A stretch of 64,000 bases of DNA. Origin: Deltaproteobacteria bacterium. GTDB taxonomy: Bacteria > Bdellovibrionota > Bdellovibrionia > Bdellovibrionales > Bdellovibrionaceae. The notes beneath the pieces are model-generated. The model was not told the DNA's origin. It did no database searches and worked only from the letters and a program-made list of their open reading frames with translations. Location of the stretch: the NCBI GenBank assembly GCA_017302835.1, contig JAFLCC010000004.1, forward strand, positions 248,001 through 312,000. Direction: 5' to 3'. Both the position numbers and the translations under genes were made by a program. Positions 58,524 through 64,000 of the stretch are shown in pieces. Positions within the stretch are counted from its first letter, which is position 1. Every line of letters starts with the position of its first letter.

Positions 58524-59375
58524 TTAAATTAAATTTCTACCAGCGTAACCATCCATTACATTTTGCAGTAACTGAATCGCTTCTTTTTTAGACCTCTGAA
58601 AAGCATTTCGACCCATAACACCACCAAAGGCACCCCCTTGAACCGTCTGCGAAACTTCGGATAATAAAACCTCGGGAGGTTTAAATTCGTCTCCTGAAAA
58701 AAGAAGGATTCTCTTGCCACTAAAACAGGATTGAATTAAATGCCGAGAACGGTCTGCTAATTTCGAAATTTTAATTCCATGAGTTTTGTAAATAAGTTGG
58801 TTCTTATCTAAGGCTAACTCATCCGTTGGAATGCCTACATTCACTATATGGACCCCTAACTGTGCAGCCATATGAGCTGCATTGGTCATGAGATCCAGAG
58901 GTTCATCAGGCTGAATATCCATAAGAATCACCAGACCTGCTTTTTTCGCCTCACTCATCAGGTTCATTACTTGGTTGTTCCATCCACTTACTCTGGATAA
59001 ACCCAGGCCAGAACAGCCAAGACGAAGAGCATTTTCGATCTCGGAATTCATCGTCTGGAAGTGACTTAATTTTAAAATGAAAGGTATTTCGCCTGCATAG
59101 TCACGAGCGCCAGATTCCAAAGCCCCAAGAGGAGCCATAAAAGCGTTGCACTTAGCTTCAATAGCCAGCTCTATATGATAGCACGGATCATAGGAATCAG
59201 GGTTCTTGGCGAAACTGTTTGCCACACCCGTTTCTAATCCCTGGTCAGCTTGCAAAATAACTATCTTGCCTGACCCTTTCAATTGACCCGAGTTCATTAT
59301 TCTTGCCAAATGATTTAAAACACCTGGATTTTCAGATCCATACCAATTTAAAATTTCACGAACCCTTGGGGTCAA
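58524..59375 (-). CDS. Class I fructose-bisphosphate aldolase-like (FbaB/DhnA family) protein
   Basis: Start is TTG with AGGAG six bases upstream. The 283 residues match FbaB: ARIMNSGQLKGSGKIVILQA and DQGLETGVANSFAKNP, then HIELAIEAKCNAFMAPLGAL and VQGGAFGGVMGRNAFQRSKK. It is about 65 residues shorter than E. coli FbaB. The Schiff-base lysine expected in the IVK segment reads IVNVGIPTDE here, with Asn instead. Without it aldolase activity is doubtful. It may be a pseudo-enzyme or have a different chemistry. Confidence 0.72.
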   Translation of the reverse strand: MTPRVREILNWYGSENPGVLNHLARIMNSGQLKGSGKIVILQADQGLETGVANSFAKNPDSYDPCYHIELAIEAKCNAFMAPLGALESGARDYAGEIPFILKLSHFQTMNSEIENALRLGCSGLGLSRVSGWNNQVMNLMSEAKKAGLVILMDIQPDEPLDLMTNAAHMAAQLGVHIVNVGIPTDELALDKNQLIYKTHGIKISKLADRSRHLIQSCFSGKRILLFSGDEFKPPEVLLSEVSQTVQGGAFGGVMGRNAFQRSKKEAIQLLQNVMDGYAGRNLI

Positions 59376-59390
59376 TCAATTCTCCTATTT

Positions 59391-59495
59391 ATGGTAAAAA
59401 ATTTTGTAAAACTTTTTGTAAAGGTTTTTATAAAAACTTTTGTAAAGACGAAGCTATTCATTATCTCCTTTTTAATCAAGATTTTAGCTTCATAA
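59391..59495 (+). other. Candidate 34-residue cationic amphipathic peptide
   Basis: A short frame encodes repeated Phe-Val-Lys units (NFVKLFVKVFIKTFVK) followed by a hydrophobic tail. The underlying DNA repeats TTTTGTAAA-like units. No ribosome-binding site is present and it sits in the gap between two divergent genes, so it may be chance from a simple repeat. Confidence 0.2.
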
Positions 59496-59566
59496 CACGC
59501 TTGCTATAGTTAATAAATAAATGTATGTTCCGCAACGAACCGTGCCCGCCCAAGCGAAAGGAATTT

Positions 59567-60136
59567 ATGAATCTCGATAACCCATTTAAAGTTAAAATTA
59601 GCTATGAAAGTACCCCCAACCCATCGACCTTTAAATTCCTTTTTCATCAAGACCTGGTGGAAAAAACCGCTGAGTTCAATACTCCCCAGGAAGCAGAAGT
59701 TTCTCCGTTGGCAACTAAAATTTTTGGTTTCCCATGGACCGCAAAAGTTTATCTTGGAAAAAATTTTATGAGCATCACCAAACAGGATTGGGTTGACTGG
59801 AATATCCTGGTAGAGCCTTTAGCTGGCTTGATCCAAGAACATCTGGATAAAAATGAAAAAATCATCCATGACGTTTCGAAAAACACACCCAGTTTAGACG
59901 CTGATCTTGATCCTCTGTCCAAAAAAATAAAAACTATTATTATTAATGAAATTCAACCTGTCGTCGCTCTTGATGGGGGTGAAATTGTTTTTCATAGCTT
60001 CAAAAATCAAACTGTTTATATCCACATGAAAGGCGCTTGTGCTGGTTGCCCCAGTTCTTCAGCCACACTTAAAGAAGGCATTGAGGTTAGAATTAAACAA
60101 CTTGTCCCGGAAGTAAATGAAGTTGTCGCTTTATAG
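59567..60136 (+). CDS. NfuA/NifU-type iron-sulphur carrier
   Basis: The ATG at 59567 is chosen because AAAGGAA lies just upstream; the frame opens earlier at 59525. The product (189 residues) has the Nfu N-terminal domain (VKISYESTPNPSTFKFLFHQ) and the C-terminal NifU domain (VVALDGGEIVFHS, KGACAGCPSSSATLKEGIEV) with the CxxC that holds a 4Fe-4S cluster. It delivers clusters to target enzymes. Confidence 0.88.
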   Translation: MNLDNPFKVKISYESTPNPSTFKFLFHQDLVEKTAEFNTPQEAEVSPLATKIFGFPWTAKVYLGKNFMSITKQDWVDWNILVEPLAGLIQEHLDKNEKIIHDVSKNTPSLDADLDPLSKKIKTIIINEIQPVVALDGGEIVFHSFKNQTVYIHMKGACAGCPSSSATLKEGIEVRIKQLVPEVNEVVAL

Positions 60137-60154
60137 TTGGCAACAAAATAAATA

Positions 60155-60739
60155 TCAAAATAAGTAAAGGAATTGGGATTCAATTCCCTTAATGGAAACA
60201 AAACTTGGCTTCAACTTTTCGTTCTCAATAAACTCGCCAAATATTCTAATAAAAGAAAATCCAAATTTAAGATTGAGTCTGCTGTTCACTTTGTACCCTA
60301 CTTGGTATTCGCTGCCGACATAGGAAATAAAGTTTTGATATTTCTCATCTTGCCATTTAAGCATAAAAATTCCTGCGGACACAAAAAACTGAGAATTTAA
60401 ACCGAAAATAACTTGCGTAAAGGGTCTAAAGGCCAGGAAATCAGGTAAAGATTTTTCTGTTTTAGAGTTTTGAAAAACCCCTACTCCCGTTGCCACCCCC
60501 CACCCCTCTTGAGGGGCGTACAAATACCCACCGGTAACTGTCAACCCCAGGCTCTCTTGGTTCTGTGACTTCAGCACGTCAACCTCAAAGGAAGGTGAAA
60601 TAAGCGAGTAGGAGACACTACTATAAAATCCCTGTTGAATTAAGCTAGGGTTCAGTTTTTTTTGCAGATTCATTGGCTCTGCACTCACCCGGAAGTAGGA
60701 TAGAAAAAGATAAGAAAAAAGGAGGAAATATAAATTCAT
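60155..60739 (-). CDS. Small outer-membrane beta-barrel-like protein
   Basis: The frame opens at 60760; the Met at 60739 gives a better signal peptide (YFLLFSYLFLSYFRVSA). About 170 residues of alternating strands follow (LGLTVTGGYLYAPQEGWGVA, VIFGLNSQFFVSAGIFMLKW, LNLKFGFSFIRIFG), ending in FLYLF with a terminal Phe, as expected for outer-membrane insertion. Family not recognised. It is divergent from ccoI. Confidence 0.55.
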   Translation of the reverse strand: MNLYFLLFSYLFLSYFRVSAEPMNLQKKLNPSLIQQGFYSSVSYSLISPSFEVDVLKSQNQESLGLTVTGGYLYAPQEGWGVATGVGVFQNSKTEKSLPDFLAFRPFTQVIFGLNSQFFVSAGIFMLKWQDEKYQNFISYVGSEYQVGYKVNSRLNLKFGFSFIRIFGEFIENEKLKPSFVSIKGIESQFLYLF

Positions 60740-60825
60740 GTTTCTACAATCTATCATCATATTTTCTGTAAAACTAGAGTAAATAGGTAACTATCTTTTT
60801 TTCCCACCTTCATCTAGAAAGAATC

Positions 60826-60874
60826 AAGAGCATGTTTAAAAAGTCTTCAAACACGCTCTTAAAATCATGATCAA
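60826..60874. promoter_or_regulatory. Hairpin and possible FNR half-site upstream of ccoI
   Basis: AAGAGCATGTTT (60826-60837) and AAACACGCTCTT (60849-60860) pair with one mismatch. ATCAA at 60870-60874 matches one half of an FNR box (TTGAT-N4-ATCAA), but the other half does not. Control by an oxygen-sensing regulator is typical for cbb3 genes; evidence here is weak. Confidence 0.3.
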
Positions 60875-60918
60875 AATCATATTTTTGCCAGAAAGATTCA
60901 CTTACTATTTCGACATCG

Positions 60919-63261
60919 ATGAACAACCTGATTTTAAATCCTTGTCTTTGTCTCCATTGCGGGTCCTTTACCCAAGAAAATAAGGATTTTTGCTGTTCAG
61001 CTTGCGAAATTTTACACCGGATTCAACTTCATGATTGGCACCCTCAAAATGAAAATCAATTTGAGGCTTATCGGGCTCAGTACTCATATATGGACCATCC
61101 TGATTTTAAGTCCTATTACGAATCTCCATCCCTGGTTTCTGGAAATGTCCTTGAAACAACCAATGAATTTACTTTTTTTGTCGAAGGCCTGCAGTGTTCT
61201 TCCTGTGTCCATTTAATTGAAAAACTTCCTGAGTTTTATGCTGAAGTCGGTTCCGCTGAGATAAATTTTGGGCTCTCTACTCTTGTCATCAAAGGCACCA
61301 AACAACTCTCCATAAGTCAGGTCATGGCAATTCTCAACGAGTTTGGATACAAGGGCTGGCCACTTTCTCCTAAAGAAAATATTGTGGATCGTTTTAAAAA
61401 TGAAAATCGAAAGTTTATAAAAAGAATCGCTGTGGCTGGAGCTTGTACAGGGAATATCATGCTTTTTGTTGTCCCAGTCTATGCCGGTCTTACCGGAACT
61501 TATGCCACTGTTTTTAACTGGCTCAGTTTATTGCTTTTTTTGCCGATATTATTTTATTCCGCAACTCCCTTTTATAAGGGGGCTCTTAATTCCATCAAAT
61601 ACAAAGTCATCAACGTAGACTTACCTATCACAATGGCTTTATTGGCTGGTTTTATTTTTTCAACTCTCAATTTAGTCCGCGGGCAGGGAGAAATTTACTT
61701 TGATTCTACAGCGAGTTTTATTTTTTTAATTCTTTCAACTCGGTTTTTAGTCAAGAGGGTCCAACAAAAGTCCCTCTCTGAAAGTTCATTAAGTCAATTT
61801 CTTCCCATTCAAGAAATCTCTTATAGACCTAACGAAAAAGAGTCTGCTGAAAATAAAATCTCCACGAAACCATCTCATAAAATAAACCCAGGTGACCATC
61901 TTCTCATCAAGCCCAACCAAATTGTGCCTGCAGATGGATGTCTTTCTTCGATTTCAGCGGATTTGGATGTTTCCCTATTAAATGGAGAATCTCTGCCTCA
62001 GTCCTACACCCAAGGCATGAAAGTTTTTGCTGGGACCAGGGTCTTGAACAAACCTCTGGAAATGATCGTTGAAAAAATTAACTCTGACACAGAGATAGGT
62101 CAGATCATGACTCAACTTGAAAGAGAGTCTTTACAAAAAACAAAGTTTATTACCCTATCTGACAAGTTAGCCCAATGGCTAATCGTCATTGTCTTTTCTA
62201 TTGCCATATTATTTTTCATATTTTACGGAGCTCTTTTCAACTATCAAACGGCCTTGAACCGATCTCTAGCTTTGATTGTGCTGGCCTGTCCCTGCGCGCT
62301 TGCCTTTGGAACTCCCTTAGCTTATGCCATGGCTTTAAGAAGAGCGAGAAATCATGGCGTTTTAATTAAAAACGGAAACGTTTTTGAAAAGATTTTAAAA
62401 ATGAAAATCATTTTCTTTGATAAGACAGGCACTTTAACCTCTGGGAGACTCAACCTGGTTCAGCATTTCCCAAATGAAATTTCAGATGAAATCAAAAGTC
62501 TGATTTTGGGACTTGAGGGAAACTCCACCCACCCTATCGCCTTTTCATTCAGAAATGCCTGGAAAGAAGTCACGCCAACTTCTTTGGATTCTCTCGAAGA
62601 AAAGTTAGGTTTCGGCGTTTTTGGCCGCCTCAATGAAAACGAATACACCCTTGAAGCCGATCAAAGAAGAAGCGATAGCGGTCTGTTGGGAGTGACTCTG
62701 AAAAAAAATAATCAGGCTCTTGGTTACTTTTATTTTTGTGATGAACTTCATCCTGACACTTCTAAAGTTATTCAAGAATTGCATTCAAAAAAATATAAGA
62801 TGGGCATCTTATCAGGAGATCGAAAATATATTGTTCAAAGCATCGCCAATGAAACAAAAATAGATCCTCTTCTTGTTTTTTCCGAACTTTCTCCCCAGGA
62901 AAAAGAAAGTAAAATTAGAGAGTTTGAAAATGTTTGTATGATTGGCGACGGTGCCAATGACGCCCTGGCCATGAAGGCCTCCCTTGTTAGCATTGCCGTG
63001 AAAGGATCTGTTTCATTGAGTTTATCCTCTTGTGATGTATACTTTACCCAACCTGGTTTAAAATCTTTACTCTTTCTGATTGATCTTTCAAAAAAATCTC
63101 AAGATACTTTGAAACGTAATTTATTCTTTGCTTTGATTTATAATTTTACAGGCGGAGTGTTGGCATTGTTTGGATTTATTAATCCGCTGATGGCGGCCAT
63201 TTTAATGCCTCTGAGTAGTGCTGTTATTTTGGGATCAACACTTTGGGGAGTCAGGAAATGA
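60919..63261 (+). CDS. ccoI: Copper-transporting P-type ATPase for cbb3 oxidase assembly
   Basis: The 780-residue ATPase has a Cys-rich N-terminus (CLCLHCGSF, CCSACEILH), an HMA domain with CSSCVHL, about eight membrane helices, ion-channel motif ACPCALAFG (CPC at about 457-459), phosphorylation site DKTGTLTSGRL (about 500) and MIGDGANDALAMKAS. The ATPase followed by CcoS and CcoN defines the CcoI subclass, which supplies copper to the cbb3 centre. It overlaps ccoS by ATGA. Confidence 0.92.
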   Translation: MNNLILNPCLCLHCGSFTQENKDFCCSACEILHRIQLHDWHPQNENQFEAYRAQYSYMDHPDFKSYYESPSLVSGNVLETTNEFTFFVEGLQCSSCVHLIEKLPEFYAEVGSAEINFGLSTLVIKGTKQLSISQVMAILNEFGYKGWPLSPKENIVDRFKNENRKFIKRIAVAGACTGNIMLFVVPVYAGLTGTYATVFNWLSLLLFLPILFYSATPFYKGALNSIKYKVINVDLPITMALLAGFIFSTLNLVRGQGEIYFDSTASFIFLILSTRFLVKRVQQKSLSESSLSQFLPIQEISYRPNEKESAENKISTKPSHKINPGDHLLIKPNQIVPADGCLSSISADLDVSLLNGESLPQSYTQGMKVFAGTRVLNKPLEMIVEKINSDTEIGQIMTQLERESLQKTKFITLSDKLAQWLIVIVFSIAILFFIFYGALFNYQTALNRSLALIVLACPCALAFGTPLAYAMALRRARNHGVLIKNGNVFEKILKMKIIFFDKTGTLTSGRLNLVQHFPNEISDEIKSLILGLEGNSTHPIAFSFRNAWKEVTPTSLDSLEEKLGFGVFGRLNENEYTLEADQRRSDSGLLGVTLKKNNQALGYFYFCDELHPDTSKVIQELHSKKYKMGILSGDRKYIVQSIANETKIDPLLVFSELSPQEKESKIREFENVCMIGDGANDALAMKASLVSIAVKGSVSLSLSSCDVYFTQPGLKSLLFLIDLSKKSQDTLKRNLFFALIYNFTGGVLALFGFINPLMAAILMPLSSAVILGSTLWGVRK

Positions 63262-63401
63262 ATATTCTCATTTTAACTATACCGATGGCTCTTATCTTTG
63301 CTGCCGGATTTGTTTTTGCTTTTGTTTGGGCTACCTCGAGGGGGCAATTTGATGATTTAGAAACCCCAGCAATGAGGATGCTAAAAGATGATGAAGAATG
63401 A
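63258..63401 (+). CDS. ccoS: cbb3 oxidase maturation protein CcoS
   Basis: The 47-residue peptide begins MNILILTIPMALIFAAGFVF and continues AFVWATSRGQFDDLETPAMR, the CcoS pattern of one helix followed by G-Q-F-D-D-L-E. It overlaps ccoI by 4 bp. CcoS is needed for cofactor insertion into cbb3 oxidase. Confidence 0.9.
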   Translation: MNILILTIPMALIFAAGFVFAFVWATSRGQFDDLETPAMRMLKDDEE

Positions 63402-63433
63402 TTTTTAGATTTTTTAGATTTATATTTTTTCAT

Positions 63434-63476
63434 AAACTAGTTCAATCTAGTTTAGTTTAGTTTAGTTTGGTTTTAT
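63434..63476. repeat. Inverted repeat and TTTAG tandem repeat before ccoN
   Basis: AAACTAG-N6-CTAGTTT at 63434-63453 is a 7-bp inverted repeat, and TTTAG units follow directly. These lie in the 127-bp gap before ccoN. Either may affect expression; no clean FNR box is seen. Confidence 0.35.
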
Positions 63477-63528
63477 TTAATTTGATTTTAAAAAAACAAT
63501 AAAGAAGAAGAAAAAGAAAGGGAACCCA

Positions 63529-64000
63529 GTGGAAAATCAGAAATCACTTAAAATGGAAAAAGTGACCTATGACGACAAAATCGTCAAAGCCTTTATCCTC
63601 GCCATGCTCGCTTTTGCGGGGATTGCTTTCCTCGTAGGATTGCTTGCAGCACTCCAGTTAGCTTACTGGCCATTTAACTTTAATTTAGAATGGCTCAGTT
63701 TTGGTCGAATTCGACCTTTACATACCAACGCTGCTATTTTTGCCTTTGCTGGCAATGCCGTGTTTGCTGGAATTTATTATTCAACCCAGAGACTTTGTAA
63801 AACACGACTTTTTAATGATACCTTGAGCTGGATCCATTTTTGGGGTTGGCAAGCTATCATTCTTTCCGCTGCCATCACCCTCCCCCTAGGTTACTCGCAA
63901 GGAAAGGAATATGCCGAGTTAGAATGGCCCATCGATATTTCAATCGCGGTTATTTGGGTTGTTTTTGCCGTTAATTTCTTTGGCACTCTAGCCAAAAGAA
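63529..64000 (+). CDS. ccoN: cbb3-type cytochrome c oxidase subunit I (partial, 3' end outside window)
   Basis: It starts at GTG after GAAAGGGA and runs off the window after 157 codons. The segment VKAFILAMLAFAGIAFLVGL is the first helix; LQLAYWPFNFNLEWLSFGRI, RPLHTNAAIFAFAGNAVFAG with the family's RPLHT and haem-ligating His, and WIHFWGWQ follow as in CcoN. It is the catalytic subunit of the high-affinity terminal oxidase. It may be fused to ccoO downstream, which cannot be seen. Confidence 0.93.
   Translation, partial: MENQKSLKMEKVTYDDKIVKAFILAMLAFAGIAFLVGLLAALQLAYWPFNFNLEWLSFGRIRPLHTNAAIFAFAGNAVFAGIYYSTQRLCKTRLFNDTLSWIHFWGWQAIILSAAITLPLGYSQGKEYAELEWPIDISIAVIWVVFAVNFFGTLAKR

Noticed and set aside
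59303-59509. Cys-Lys-Phe repeat frame on the plus strand
   Set aside because: It overlaps the TTG start of the aldolase-like gene in another frame and has no ribosome-binding site; it comes from the same AT-rich repeat.
1-64000. CRISPR array or insertion-sequence transposase
   Set aside because: No regularly spaced direct repeats of suitable length and no transposase frame were seen.

Overview
This AT-rich window looks like chromosome from a member of the Bdellovibrionota (Bdellovibrio relatives). That is an inference from gene style: outer-membrane lipoproteins whose lipobox reads FQNC or FQAC, a TIGR02147-family regulator, an HD-GYP protein with a Bdellovibrio-like N-terminus, many exported beta-barrel proteins and a cbb3 oxidase locus. 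No rRNA or other decisive marker gene is present, so the placement is moderate confidence.

Layout. 1-1717: the 3' part of a formimidoylglutamase-like ureohydrolase overlapping a threonine-aldolase-like gene. 2173-2744: a small DUF4258 / DUF2283-HTH pair that looks like a toxin-antitoxin module. 2866-18662 (minus strand): twelve tightly packed genes that read as one operon. They encode a formyltransferase-like protein, a serine hydrolase fused to an OleC-like acyl-adenylating enzyme, a UbiA-type prenyltransferase, a rifampicin-phosphotransferase-like dikinase, a diacylglycerol-kinase-family protein, an SDR, an acyl-ACP-reductase-like protein with an unknown N-terminal half, an ABC ATPase and FtsX permease, a LolA-like protein, an outer-membrane barrel and a BtaA-like (DUF3419) transferase. 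I infer an uncharacterised pathway that makes an unusual lipid and delivers it to the outer membrane. This is the most interesting object in the window. A divergent AsmA-like gene (18788-21709) fits the envelope-lipid theme.

21712-23591: an RluA-RlmK fusion and a tRNA-Arg(TCG). 23592-28522 looks like a decayed accessory region: a long perfect inverted repeat directly after the tRNA, a beheaded RelE-like toxin with an intact HTH antitoxin, a ParB-like fragment, an exported protein with an in-frame extension after an amber codon, a TetR regulator, a recombinase-like protein without a catalytic domain, and an antitoxin with a deleted HTH core. 28525-35197: OmpA-family barrel, haem-c lipoprotein, VWA lipoprotein, AraC regulator and an acyltransferase-PilZ fusion. 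35398-39551: another broken toxin-antitoxin pair, DUF192, and a zinc/manganese uptake cluster without its ATPase.

39737-45679: a cysteine-bearing exported protein and an exported alpha/beta hydrolase ending in a shared bidirectional terminator, then a VAO-family flavoenzyme, a TIGR02147 regulator and a hexapeptide acyltransferase. 45706-49846: recG, an HD-GYP protein and pheA. 49879-55877: a signalling island (hybrid kinase, two OmpR-type regulators, a stand-alone receiver, two HPt-like proteins, a CBS protein and a tiny membrane peptide), probably a multistep phosphorelay. 55869-60760: a double-rhodanese lipoprotein without catalytic cysteines, lysS with a 12-bp tandem repeat, a class I aldolase-like protein lacking the expected Schiff-base lysine, an Nfu-type Fe-S carrier and a small outer-membrane protein. 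60919-64000: ccoI, ccoS and the start of ccoN. All calls are by eye from sequence; no database search was run.
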